From the NCBI RefSeq assembly GCF_014199525.1, contig NZ_JACHNU010000005.1, forward strand, positions 186,001-250,000: DNA of 64,000 bases, given 5' to 3'. The notes under the pieces were generated by a model. That model saw only the letters and a list, made by a program, of their open reading frames with translations. It had not been told where the DNA came from and did not search any database. Shown one piece after another: positions 8,310-15,830 of this stretch. A program made the translations under genes and the position numbers. Within the stretch, counting starts at the first letter, position 1. Each line of letters begins with the position of its first letter. Source of the stretch: Conexibacter arvalis. Its GTDB lineage: Bacteria > Actinomycetota > Thermoleophilia > Solirubrobacterales > Solirubrobacteraceae.

Positions 8310-9191
8310 TCACCGGGCGGCCCGCCCGCGCGCGGGCGCGGTCGCCGTGACGAAGTCGCGCATCAGCGCGGCGGCCTGGGGCGCGTGGGTCTCCAGCAGG
8401 AGATGGCCGGCGTCGAAGACGTGGGCCTCCATGCGCGGCAGGTCGTGCATCCACGACAGCGTCTCGGCGATGTCGAAGAAGGCGTCGTGCCGCCCCCACA
8501 GCATCAGCGCCGGCGGCTGCGCCGCGGCGAGGTAGTCGCCGATCGCGTCGAACCGGTCGACGTGACGGGCGTAGTCGGCGACGAGGTTGCGCTGCGCGTC
8601 GCGGCGGCCGGGCAGTGACATGACGCGCCAGTCCTCTTCCCAGGCGTCGGGGGAGATGCGGGCCGCGACGTCGGAGGGGACGCCGGCGACGTACTGGTCG
8701 CGGATCCCGTCGAGCGTCAGATGAGCGGTGGCGGCCGCCTCGTTGCGCGGGTTGGGGTCGGCCCAGAAGGCGAGCGTGTCGCCCCACTGAGGGCCGAAGC
8801 CGGTGCGGTGGGCGTTGGCGTTCTGGACGATCAGCCCGAGCACCTGGTCGGGCTGCTCCATCGCGATCGTGAGGCCGACCGGCGCCCCGAAGTCGTGCAG
8901 GTAGATGTAGCGCGGGCCGACCGCGAGGTGCTCGAGCAGATCGGCGATCACCCCGGCGAAGGCCGCGAACGAGGTCGCGGGCAGCGGATCGGAGTCGCCG
9001 AAGCCGGGCAGGTCCGGCACAACGACCTCCGCATGGTCGGCCAACGCGGGGATGACGCCGTGGAAGCCGCGGGCCGAGTTCGGGAATCCGTGCAGCAGCA
9101 GGACGGTCGGCCGTGCGGGATCGCCGGCGTGGAGGTACGACAGGTTGGTCCCATGCGCGGTCCGGAAGCGCCTCCGCCGAACATCTCCCAT
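8310..9191 (-). CDS. Alpha/beta hydrolase, epoxide hydrolase/haloalkane dehalogenase type
   Basis: A 293-residue alpha/beta hydrolase. The HGFPNS oxyanion segment is near residue 34. The nucleophile elbow HDFGAP near residue 99 has Asp instead of Ser, so it belongs with epoxide hydrolases and haloalkane dehalogenases, which form an alkyl-Asp ester. The catalytic acid is likely in WGRHDAFF and the base is the His of DAGHLLLE near the C-terminus. It faces the dioxygenase operon, 52 bp from its end, and may handle an epoxide or halogenated by-product of that pathway. Confidence 0.85.
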   Translation of the reverse strand: MGDVRRRRFRTAHGTNLSYLHAGDPARPTVLLLHGFPNSARGFHGVIPALADHAEVVVPDLPGFGDSDPLPATSFAAFAGVIADLLEHLAVGPRYIYLHDFGAPVGLTIAMEQPDQVLGLIVQNANAHRTGFGPQWGDTLAFWADPNPRNEAAATAHLTLDGIRDQYVAGVPSDVAARISPDAWEEDWRVMSLPGRRDAQRNLVADYARHVDRFDAIGDYLAAAQPPALMLWGRHDAFFDIAETLSWMHDLPRMEAHVFDAGHLLLETHAPQAAALMRDFVTATAPARGRAAR

Positions 9192-9274
9192 CGGGCGAGC
9201 CTAACAGCGCCCAGCGCGCCGGACCGCGGCGCACGTGCGACGCGACGCGGCGGCGGAGCCACTGCCGCGCTCGG

Positions 9275-10105
9275 TCACGAGGCGCGGTAGCCACGCCAGG
9301 TCAGCGGCGCGAACAGCGCCGTGATCGCCGCCGCCTCGACGAGCACGAGGACGACGTCGCCTGCCTCTGACGTGCCGGACAGCAGTCCGCGGACGGCGGT
9401 CGTGAGGTGGGAGATGGGGTTGAGGCCGACGACCGTCTCGAGCGCCGCGGGCAGCGTCGCGGGGTCGACGAAGACGTTGCTGAGGAAGACCAGGAGGAAG
9501 ACGCCGGTCATGCCGGTTCCCTGGACCGCGCTCTCGCTGCGCAGCGCCAGCGCGCAGGCGGTGAGGATCCACGACACCGCGAAGGCGAAGATCACCACGA
9601 GCGCGACGCCGGCGAGCAGGCCGGCGACGCCGCCGTCGGCGTCGAAGCCGAGCACGAGGCCGACTGCCACGACGGTGGTGGCGGCGAGCGTCGAGCGCAC
9701 CGCGTCGCCCGCGACGCCGCCGACGAGCGGGGCGCCAGTCCAGACCGGCAGTGAGCGGAAGCGGTCGATGACGCCGCGGCCGCGGTCGGCCGCCAGCGCG
9801 ATGCCGGCGTAGGGCGTCGTCAGCAGGACGGCCATCACGAGCACGCCGGGGAGCACGAATTGGAGGTACGCGCCAGGCGAGCCGTCGATCGCGCCGCCGA
9901 ACAGGTACGTGAACGAGACCAGCAGCAGGACCGGTCCGATCGTCGCGTCGACCAGCTGCTCGGGGACGTGGCGGATCTTGAGCAGGCCGCGCCACGCGAA
10001 GGCGGCGCTGGCCGCGACGGCGCCGGCCGGATTCGGGGCCGTGCCGTCGTCGACGATGTCGGCGACGTGCGTGGGCGCGACGGGGGATGACGTCGGGGTC
10101 TTCAT
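9275..10105 (-). CDS. ABC-2 type transporter permease (DrrB-like)
   Basis: A 276-residue integral membrane protein with about six hydrophobic helices, a long cytoplasmic N-terminus and the ABC-2 hallmark GLNPISHLTTAVRGLLSG near residue 226. It would form the membrane pore of a drug or lipid exporter. Its ATG overlaps the stop of the ATP-binding gene by 4 bases, so the two are translated together. The overall arrangement is that of daunorubicin-resistance DrrAB exporters. Confidence 0.88.
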   Translation of the reverse strand: MKTPTSSPVAPTHVADIVDDGTAPNPAGAVAASAAFAWRGLLKIRHVPEQLVDATIGPVLLLVSFTYLFGGAIDGSPGAYLQFVLPGVLVMAVLLTTPYAGIALAADRGRGVIDRFRSLPVWTGAPLVGGVAGDAVRSTLAATTVVAVGLVLGFDADGGVAGLLAGVALVVIFAFAVSWILTACALALRSESAVQGTGMTGVFLLVFLSNVFVDPATLPAALETVVGLNPISHLTTAVRGLLSGTSEAGDVVLVLVEAAAITALFAPLTWRGYRAS

Positions 10106-11115
10106 GCGGCCACCGCCTCGGCGGTCGTCTCGTCGCGGCCGGTGAGCGCGAGGAAGACCTCGTCGAGCGTCGGACGGCCGATCGAGAACTCCGTCAGCTC
10201 GACGCCGCCGTCGGTGAGCGCGGCGAGCGCTCTCGCCGCCTCCCGCTCTCCTGCGGGGCGCACGGACAACGCGAGCGGGTCGTCCCCGAGCGTGACCTCG
10301 CCGCCCGTCGCGGCGGCGAGCAGCTCGGCCGCGGCGTCGCGCGTGTCCGCATCGGCGACGCGCACGCGAACGGCGCCCGACCCGACCGAGGCCTTCAGCT
10401 GAGCCGGCGTGCCCTCGGCGACGACGCGGCCGCGGTCGAGGACCGCGATACGGTGCGCGAGCGCGTCGGCCTCCTCCAGCTGCTGGGTGGTCAGCAGCAC
10501 GGTCGTGCCGCGTCTGGTGAGCGCCCGCACGACCGCCCAGACGCGCAGGCGCCCGACCGGGTCGAGCCCGGTCGTCGGCTCGTCGAGGAACAGCACGCGC
10601 GGCGTGACGACGAGGCTGGCCGCGAGGTCGAGCCGCCGACGCATCCCACCGGAGTAGGTCTTCACGAGCCGGCCGGCGTCGTCGGCCAGCTCGAACGCTG
10701 CGAGCAGTCGCCGCGCGCGTTGCCGAGCGCGGTCTCCGCGGAGCCCGAGCAGCCTGGCGATCAGCACGAGGTTCTCCTCGCCGCTCATCGCGTCGTCGAC
10801 CGACGCGAGCTGACCGGTGAGGCCGATCAGCCGCCGCACGCGAGCACCGTCGTCGCGCACGTCGACCCCTTCGATCAGCACGGTGCCGGCATCGGGCGCC
10901 GTCAACGTCGCGAGCATCCGCACGGCGGTCGTCTTGCCGGCCCCGTTGGGACCGAGCAGGCAGTAGACCATGCCGCGCGGGACGCGCAGATCGAGGCCGT
11001 CGACCGCGACGACGTCGTCGAAGCGCTTCACCAGCCCGCGAGCGACGATCGCCGGCAGATCTCCTTCCCGTGCGACCGCGGGGTCGTCTCCCAGTTCCAT
11101 CACGCTAGCCTCCAT
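10102..11115 (-). CDS. ABC transporter ATP-binding protein (DrrA-like)
   Basis: A 337-residue DrrA-family ATPase. The Walker A GPNGAGKTT is near residue 53, the signature YSGGMRRRLDLA near residue 155 and the Walker B VLFLDEPTTGLD near residue 175. A C-terminal domain (about 230-337) is typical of drug-exporter ATPases. Starts at residue 1 (11115) or residue 6 (11100) are both possible; the first overlaps the proposed MarR operator. It energises the permease encoded downstream and is divergent from a MarR regulator. Confidence 0.9.
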   Translation of the reverse strand: MEASVMELGDDPAVAREGDLPAIVARGLVKRFDDVVAVDGLDLRVPRGMVYCLLGPNGAGKTTAVRMLATLTAPDAGTVLIEGVDVRDDGARVRRLIGLTGQLASVDDAMSGEENLVLIARLLGLRGDRARQRARRLLAAFELADDAGRLVKTYSGGMRRRLDLAASLVVTPRVLFLDEPTTGLDPVGRLRVWAVVRALTRRGTTVLLTTQQLEEADALAHRIAVLDRGRVVAEGTPAQLKASVGSGAVRVRVADADTRDAAAELLAAATGGEVTLGDDPLALSVRPAGEREAARALAALTDGGVELTEFSIGRPTLDEVFLALTGRDETTAEAVAA

Positions 11116-11135
11116 CGTCGAAACCGTTCACGATG
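11113..11135. promoter_or_regulatory. Candidate MarR operator between the exporter and its regulator
   Basis: An inverted repeat CATCGT-N11-ACGATG (11113-11118 and 11130-11135) sits in the short gap between the divergent exporter and MarR genes and includes the exporter start codon. TTCACGAT also occurs as a direct repeat at 11127-11134 and 11159-11166, 32 bp (three helical turns) apart. MarR proteins commonly bind such palindromes in their own intergenic region. Confidence 0.4.
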
Positions 11136-11145
11136 AAGCTACCAC

Positions 11146-11613
11146 ATGATGAATGATCTTCACGATCTCGGAAGGCGGACCGCTGCGCTCGACAAGGTGA
11201 TCGAGCTGAGCGTGCTGCTCAACGACGACATGGACCGCGATCTCGCGCGGCGCAACCTGACGCGGTCCCGTGTCCACGTCGTGTGGCTGATCAGCCAGCA
11301 CGGCCCGATGACCCAGCGAGACCTCGCCGCAGTGATCGGCGTGAGCGCCCGCAACGTCACCGGGCTCGTCGACGGCCTCGAGCGCACCGGCTTCGTCCGT
11401 CGCGAGCCGCACCCCTCCGACCGGCGCGCACTGCTCGTCACGCTCACGCCGCACGGCGAGGAGACGGCCGCGGACCTCCAGCGCGGCTACGTCGAGCTCG
11501 CCGGCCAGCTGTTCGGCAGCCTCCCGCCGCGCCGCCTCGACGAGCTGACGAAGGGCCTCGACCACGTCCTCGCCGAGCTGCGAAGAGCGATCGCCGAGGC
11601 GGAGAGCGGGTGA
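11146..11613 (+). CDS. MarR-family transcriptional regulator
   Basis: A 155-residue winged-helix regulator. The MarR core is seen in HVVWLISQHGPMTQRDLA, the recognition helix SARNVTGLVDGLERTG and the wing RREPHPSDRRALLVTLT. MarR dimers repress nearby efflux genes and release DNA on ligand binding. Divergence from the DrrAB-like exporter with only 30 bp between starts makes that exporter its probable target. Confidence 0.9.
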   Translation: MMNDLHDLGRRTAALDKVIELSVLLNDDMDRDLARRNLTRSRVHVVWLISQHGPMTQRDLAAVIGVSARNVTGLVDGLERTGFVRREPHPSDRRALLVTLTPHGEETAADLQRGYVELAGQLFGSLPPRRLDELTKGLDHVLAELRRAIAEAESG

Positions 11614-11638
11614 GGATGCCGATCTCGGGTGCGACCGG

Positions 11639-12067
11639 CTAGTCCGGCGTGGGGGGCTCGTGGTCGACGACGGCGGCGATCGCCTCGAGCTCGACGAGCT
11701 GGTCGTCGTAGCCAAGGACGGTGACGCCCATCAGCGTGCTCGGGACGTCGTGGTCGCCGAACGCGTCGCGGACGACCTCCCAGGCGGTGACGAGGTCGGC
11801 CTGGTCGCTGGAGGCGACGAGCACGCGGGTGCTGATGACGTCCTCGATCGCGGCGTCCGCGTCGGCGAGCGCGGTGCGCAGGTTCTCGACGCAACGCTGC
11901 GCCTGGCCCGCGTAGTCGCCGACGGCGACGGTCGCGCCGTCGGCGTCGAGCGGGCAGGAGCCGGCGAGGAAGATCAGCCGCGCGTCGGCCGGCGCGGTCG
12001 CGGCGTACGCGTACTCGGCGACGTTCGAGAGTCTGGCGGAGCGGATCAGGGTTACGGCGCGGGGCAT
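11639..12067 (-). CDS. RidA/YjgF-family protein
   Basis: A 142-residue protein of the RidA (YjgF/UK114) superfamily. It shows IFLAGSCPLDADG, QAQRCVENLRTALADADA and a DVISTRVLVAS segment. Members deaminate reactive enamine/imine intermediates or act as related hydrolases. The C-terminal Arg region is divergent from true RidA, so a Rid2-7-type relative is likely. I chose the ATG at 12067 because the longer frame upstream is of shadow composition. It converges with marR, 25 bp apart. Confidence 0.8.
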   Translation of the reverse strand: MPRAVTLIRSARLSNVAEYAYAATAPADARLIFLAGSCPLDADGATVAVGDYAGQAQRCVENLRTALADADAAIEDVISTRVLVASSDQADLVTAWEVVRDAFGDHDVPSTLMGVTVLGYDDQLVELEAIAAVVDHEPPTPD

Positions 12068-12256
12068 CGTGGTCCTCGGTTCGGGGTGGACGGCCGGTTG
12101 GCGTCCGGCCGGCCCGACCGCCGCCAGCGTCTCGACAAGGAGGTCGGATCGGCAGACTAGTCGGAGTCGGGCGTGAGCGCCCCGTGCCGTCGAAACCGAT
12201 CGCGGCCGGCGGGTCGGCGCCGACGAGCGTCCAGGTGCGGATGCGGTCGTTGTCGT

Positions 12257-12346
12257 GAGACGGAGGAGACCAAGGCGCTCCTGCACCTGCTGATCGAGGA
12301 CCTCCAGGTCAACAGCCGGGCGGAAATCCTCCCCAAATACAAAGTC
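12257..12346 (+). pseudogene. Remnant of a serine recombinase C-terminus
   Basis: A short in-frame stretch translates as EETKALLHLLIEDLQVNSR followed by AEILPKYKV. This is the pattern seen at the C-terminal end of large serine recombinases, where a Leu-rich helix is followed by a strand and a short tail. No upstream body remains, so it looks like debris from an earlier mobile element at this tRNA site. The rest of the gap 12068-12574 holds a terminator, the left attachment repeat and integrase arm repeats; 12068-12256 shows nothing I can name. Confidence 0.35.
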
Positions 12347-12374
12347 GCCGCGCAAATGGCTTGCGCGGCGACTT
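12342..12374 (-). terminator. Intrinsic terminator, original tRNA-Ala terminator displaced by the element
   Basis: A 14-bp perfect stem (12342-12355 with 12361-12374) and a 5-base loop. Read on the minus strand it is followed by a T-rich run (TTTGTATTTG). It lies just outside the left copy of the tRNA 3' half, where the terminator of an uninterrupted tRNA-Ala transcript would have been. Confidence 0.65.
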
Positions 12375-12380
12375 GTGAAG

Positions 12381-12422
12381 TGGAGCTAGTCGGGCTCGAA
12401 CCGACGACCTTCGCGCTGCCAG
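12381..12422. repeat. attL: 42-bp copy of the tRNA-Ala 3' half
   Basis: These 42 bases are identical to 30121-30162, the 3' part of the intact tRNA-Ala(GGC) from the anticodon loop to the discriminator base. Outside them the two sites diverge at once. A truncated tRNA copy at one end and an intact tRNA at the other is the standard product of tyrosine-integrase insertion into a tRNA gene, with crossover in the anticodon-loop/T-arm segment. Confidence 0.9.
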
Positions 12423-12506
12423 TGCGAAAGAGGCATGCTGGAGCGTGTATCTGGCTCTGGTGAGTATGGGAGCAAACGGCGCTGTGACGGGACATTCGGC
12501 GCCGTT

Positions 12507-12557
12507 TGGTACCCAAAGTGGTACCCAATCGCGTTGGTACCCAGTGTGGTACCCAAT
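12507..12557. repeat. Left integrase arm-type repeats (4 copies of TGGTACCCAA)
   Basis: TGGTACCCAA occurs at 12507-12516, 12519-12528, 12535-12544 (last base G) and 12547-12556, spaced 12, 16 and 12 bp, immediately upstream of the integrase start. Two more copies lie at the right end (30025 and 30038). An 18-base block GCGCCGTTTGGTACCCAA is shared by both ends. Presence at both ends and nowhere else that I noticed fits binding sites for the integrase N-terminal domain, and suggests integrase autoregulation. Confidence 0.7.
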
Positions 12558-12574
12558 GCGATACGGCGGCTCCG

Positions 12575-13930
12575 ATGCCCCTGTCGCAGACACCGTCGGT
12601 CGTTGTTCGTGAGTTCGTCGAAGGCAAGCCCTACTTCGAGGCGAAGTGGCGCGACGCGCGGGGGAGACAGTGCAAGCGCCGTCTCGGTCAGGCGTGGGTC
12701 GAGCCCGACGGCGATGGCGGCTGGAAGAAGCGCAGAGGCCGCGTCCCCGACGGCTGGCTCGACGAGCGCGAGGCCCAAGTGCTCGCCGCCGCAAAGGTCG
12801 CCGAGGTCGAACGCGAGCGCATCGCTGTTGAGCGTGCCGCCGAGCGCGCGAACATCCCGACCTTCCGTTCGGTCGCCCTTGAATGGCTCGCGTGGAAGCG
12901 CGACGTCAAGGGCGCCGCCCCTTCGACGCTCGTCAACGACGAGGCCATGCTGCGCGACGCCGGCGCCCGCCACCGCCCAGGTAGCGGCATCGCGAAGGGC
13001 CGCATCATGGCCGCGTTCGCCGACCAGGAGATCGACGCGATCGACCCCAGAGCCGTCGCGACGTTCCTGCGCCAGCTCGACGCCGAGGGCATGACGCCCG
13101 CGCACGTCAACGAGCACCGCTCGGTTCTCCACGCGATCTTCAACTACGCGATGAAGCCAGACACCTACGGCTTGTCCGCGAACCCGGCCAGCAGCACCGA
13201 CAAGCGAGCGACCCCGCCGCCGCCGGCGTTGGACTTCTACGAAGTCGAGGAGTTGGAGGCACTCGCGCGCGCATGCGAGCGCGGCGAGCAGCGGGGGAGA
13301 GCCCCGCACTACAGAGGCCGCCCGAACGTCGTCTCAGACGAGGAGACGGCCGCGCGTCGCGTCGAGGACCACCAAGACGCCGAACTCTTCCGCGTGAAGT
13401 TCTACTCCGGCATGCGCTTCGGCGAAGTGCTCGCGCTCAGATGGCGCCACGTCCACTTCGCCGCGGATCTGTCCGGCGCCGTCCTCGATGTTCAGAGAGC
13501 GATCAGCGCCGGCGTCGAGAAGGACCCGAAGGGCAGACGCGGCCGCCAGCTCCCGCTCCCGCGCCCCGGCGCCGCCGCCCTGGCCCGCCTCGGCCGCCGC
13601 GACGACTTCACCAGCCCCGACGACTACGTCTTCTGCAACCGCTTCGGAGACCACCTCGACCCATCAGCGTTGCGGCGCCGCTACAAGCGGGCCGCCGCCG
13701 CGGCGGGCCTGCGCCCGATCAGGCTCCACGGCCTCCGCCACTCCGCCGGCTCCATCCTCGCCCGCGCCGTCCCCCTCGTCACGGTTCGCGACGTCCTCGG
13801 TCACGCCGACCTCCGCACGACCAACCGCTACCTCCACACGAAGATCGACCCGGCGGCGATCCTGGCCGTCAACGTCGCGTTCGGCGCGGACGGCGACGGG
13901 GAGACCGTGCCGATGGAGCCGCCGGACTGA
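12575..13930 (+). CDS. int: Tyrosine-type site-specific integrase
   Basis: A 451-residue phage-type integrase. The N-terminal arm-binding domain (about 1-80) is beta-rich and includes YFEAKWRDARGRQCKRRLG. The core-binding SAM-like domain is about 100-210, and the catalytic domain has R281 (SGMRFGEVLALRW), H385/R388 (HGLRH), H410 (LGHADLRTTNRY) and nucleophile Y419. I start it at the ATG at 12575; the longer frame from 12506 just translates the arm repeats. It is adjacent to attL, as expected for the enzyme that inserted the element into tRNA-Ala. Its 3' end overlaps the convergent excisionase-like gene by 62 bases. Confidence 0.93.
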   Translation: MPLSQTPSVVVREFVEGKPYFEAKWRDARGRQCKRRLGQAWVEPDGDGGWKKRRGRVPDGWLDEREAQVLAAAKVAEVERERIAVERAAERANIPTFRSVALEWLAWKRDVKGAAPSTLVNDEAMLRDAGARHRPGSGIAKGRIMAAFADQEIDAIDPRAVATFLRQLDAEGMTPAHVNEHRSVLHAIFNYAMKPDTYGLSANPASSTDKRATPPPPALDFYEVEELEALARACERGEQRGRAPHYRGRPNVVSDEETAARRVEDHQDAELFRVKFYSGMRFGEVLALRWRHVHFAADLSGAVLDVQRAISAGVEKDPKGRRGRQLPLPRPGAAALARLGRRDDFTSPDDYVFCNRFGDHLDPSALRRRYKRAAAAAGLRPIRLHGLRHSAGSILARAVPLVTVRDVLGHADLRTTNRYLHTKIDPAAILAVNVAFGADGDGETVPMEPPD

Positions 13931-14177
13931 CGCTCGCCCGCCCGTGGGCGCCGTCGCCGGCGGGCTGCAGCGTCCGCTCGATCTCGTCGCGCACGAACCG
14001 CACCGTCCGCCCGAGCCGAGCGCACGGCAGGACCCCGCGCCGCGCGAACTCGTAGACGGTCGATACCGGCAGTTCGAGCAGCTCGGCGACCTCTCTCGCG
14101 GTCATCACGTCAGCCCGCGTGAGGCGGGGGCGTGACGGGGCTGCGGTGGTCTCGGCGGTGAGCGGGTCGGGTCTCAT
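13869..14177 (-). CDS. Excisionase-like MerR/AlpA-type HTH protein
   Basis: A 102-residue protein with a helix-turn-helix_17 domain: MTAREVAELLELPVSTVYEF then ARRGVLPCARLGRTVRFVRDEIE. This is the winged-helix fold used by excisionases and AlpA regulators. The frame starts at 14177, but an in-frame ATG at 14105 directly before the domain is also plausible. The tail after about residue 75 is basic and runs antisense into the integrase 3' end. Position next to int supports a recombination-directionality role. Confidence 0.72.
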   Translation of the reverse strand: MRPDPLTAETTAAPSRPRLTRADVMTAREVAELLELPVSTVYEFARRGVLPCARLGRTVRFVRDEIERTLQPAGDGAHGRASVSPAAPSARSPRRRPRRTRR

Positions 14178-14241
14178 CTAACCCCGTCGGGAATCCGCTG
14201 CAATCCACCCCTGCGAGTTCGCCTGCACCGGGACCGCGTCG

Positions 14242-14694
14242 CTACGCGGGTGAAGCCCTGCCGCCCGCGCGCGGATGCTCGCCTTCATCGAGCTGATCTA
14301 GAAACGCGCGTGCCGAGAGAACCGGTGGTTCAGGCTGCTCGAGGCCAAGAAGATGCCGATCGCCCGAGACGATCGCATCCACTCCCTCCGCTCGCGCGAG
14401 GGCGACGAGGTAGTCGTCGCCGGGATCCGGGGTCGCGCCTGGCGTTGGGGCTGGATCGTCGGCAAGGACGGCGAGTCGAGCGACGGCTCGCACGTAACCA
14501 TGGGCCTGATCGAGCGAGGCGTACCGGCGAAACTTCTCGCGCATCAAGACGCGCTCCAGCTCAGCCAAAAGCTGAGGTGAGACGACCAGCTCGAATCTGC
14601 CGGCAGCAAGCGCTCGATACAAGGCCGCCGGGGCACCGCGCGGCGAGATGAGCGCCGCGATCAGGACATTCGGGTCGACGACAACCCGCGCCAC
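14242..14694 (-). CDS. PIN-domain ribonuclease toxin (VapC-like, COG1569 type)
   Basis: A 150-residue PIN nuclease. Acidic residues of the metal site are visible in VVVDPNVLIAALIS (Asp near 7), LLAELERVL (Glu near 45), PGDDYLVALARAEG (Asp near 92) and IVSGDRHLL (Asp near 111). It begins with GTG, which shares one base with the TAG stop of the antitoxin gene, a tight coupling typical of type II toxin-antitoxin operons. Expected action is cleavage of RNA when the antitoxin is degraded. It stabilises the element or acts in defence. Confidence 0.85.
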   Translation of the reverse strand: MARVVVDPNVLIAALISPRGAPAALYRALAAGRFELVVSPQLLAELERVLMREKFRRYASLDQAHGYVRAVARLAVLADDPAPTPGATPDPGDDYLVALARAEGVDAIVSGDRHLLGLEQPEPPVLSARAFLDQLDEGEHPRAGGRASPA

Positions 14695-14915
14695 TACTCG
14701 CGTGCGGCGTGCTTCTCTTCGTCGGCCAGCTTGAGTGCCTCGACCTCGGTCAAGTCACTTCCGCGCCAGACCTCTTCGACCACGTCCAGACCGAGATAGC
14801 TGCGCAGCGCATCCTCGACGACCTGCGACTGGTCGCGGTGGCTTCGCGAAGCGACGACCTGCGCCGCCTGCAGGACCTCGTCGTCCAAGTAGAGCGTTGT
14901 CGGTCGACGCGCCAT
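14694..14915 (-). CDS. Ribbon-helix-helix antitoxin
   Basis: A 73-residue protein with an N-terminal RHH domain (TTLYLDDEVLQAAQVVASR, then a VVEDALRSYLG helix) and an acidic, Ala/Glu-rich C-terminus suited to wrapping the PIN toxin. The start codon sits in an inverted repeat GCCAT-N10-ATGGC (14911-14930), a likely autoregulatory operator. A -10-like CATACT lies 7 bases upstream on the minus strand, so the mRNA may be leaderless. Confidence 0.82.
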   Translation of the reverse strand: MARRPTTLYLDDEVLQAAQVVASRSHRDQSQVVEDALRSYLGLDVVEEVWRGSDLTEVEALKLADEEKHAARE

Positions 14916-15017
14916 CTTGTCCAGTATGGCACGAGGCCAGTCGCTGAATCGCGTTGGCGTGCCTCGATATCGCCTGGGGATGCGCCAAGACGCCGGTGGG
15001 GCTGAGACAACGGTGCA

Positions 15018-15830
15018 ATGAGCAACCACACTGCCGGGCACAGCATCGCGCAGCGTGAAGGAACAGCGCTGCTGCGCAGTCCCGTACTGGAAGCGTTCGA
15101 GGTCGAGCGTGCGCAGCTCCGCGCGCGGCTCGCGGCCCTCGACAAGGCCGAGGCGGTCGTCGCTGAGGCATACCCCGACGAGGGAGAGATTCCATTGTCG
15201 ACGGAGCCGCGCGTCCCTCCCCGCGGACAGAGACGCTCCACACAGGCCGGCCGATTCGAGCCCACGAGACCTACACAAGACGAGATCGTCCGATTGGTCT
15301 CTGGGCGGGACAGACCGGTGACCCGCAGAGAAGTCGTCGACGCGCTCGGCGGGAGCGTTGACAACGTCGGCCGAAAGCTGCAAACCCTTCACAAGAAGGG
15401 GCGATTGAAAGGCCATGGTCACGGCGGTGCTCGCGCCTACTCCGCTGTCCCGGCGCTCAGATTCGCACCTCGCGCTCCATCAGAGCCGGCCGCGAGCGAA
15501 CCGACCCGACGGAACACGGAGGCCGGGAAGCGAGCGCCTCAGCAGCGTCCGACGGTGGCCGTCGACGAGTACCTCGCCTCTCGCGCGGCCTCCCAACGAG
15601 CCATCCCGCTGAAGCAAGCGGAACCTGTCGGAGATCCCTTGTTCGATGCGATCCGTGCGCATGGTCCCATCACGGTTCTGCAGCTCCAGCAGTTGATGCC
15701 CAGTAAGAGCCTTGCGCAGATCGTCAACGAAGGACGCTCCCTCGTAGCGCGGGGGCTGATCACGTCGGACGGCGACGGCGCAACACGCATCTACTGCGTC
15801 ACGGCTCCGCCAACTAAAGGAGCAGCATGA
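15018..15830 (+). CDS. Hypothetical protein with two winged-helix-like segments
   Basis: A 270-residue protein with a short coiled-coil N-terminus (EVERAQLRARLAALDKAEAV). A helical domain follows (PTQDEIVRLVSGRDRPVTRR, VVDALGGSVDNVGRKLQTLH, KKGRLKGHG), then a Pro/Arg linker. A second similar domain covers about 205-260 (GPITVLQLQQLM, IVNEGRSLVARGLI). Both look like wHTH folds that read replication- or transcription-control sites, but I recognise no family. It shares a 4-base overlap with the sigma-like gene, so the two act together. Confidence 0.6.
   Translation: MSNHTAGHSIAQREGTALLRSPVLEAFEVERAQLRARLAALDKAEAVVAEAYPDEGEIPLSTEPRVPPRGQRRSTQAGRFEPTRPTQDEIVRLVSGRDRPVTRREVVDALGGSVDNVGRKLQTLHKKGRLKGHGHGGARAYSAVPALRFAPRAPSEPAASEPTRRNTEAGKRAPQQRPTVAVDEYLASRAASQRAIPLKQAEPVGDPLFDAIRAHGPITVLQLQQLMPSKSLAQIVNEGRSLVARGLITSDGDGATRIYCVTAPPTKGAA

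Noticed and set aside
12381-12422. A second functional tRNA-Ala gene at the left end
   Set aside because: Only the 3' half is present; the D arm and 5' acceptor strand are missing.
12506-12574. Upstream TTG start for the integrase
   Set aside because: The extra codons only translate the TGGTACCCAA repeats; the ATG at 12575 begins at the folded domain.
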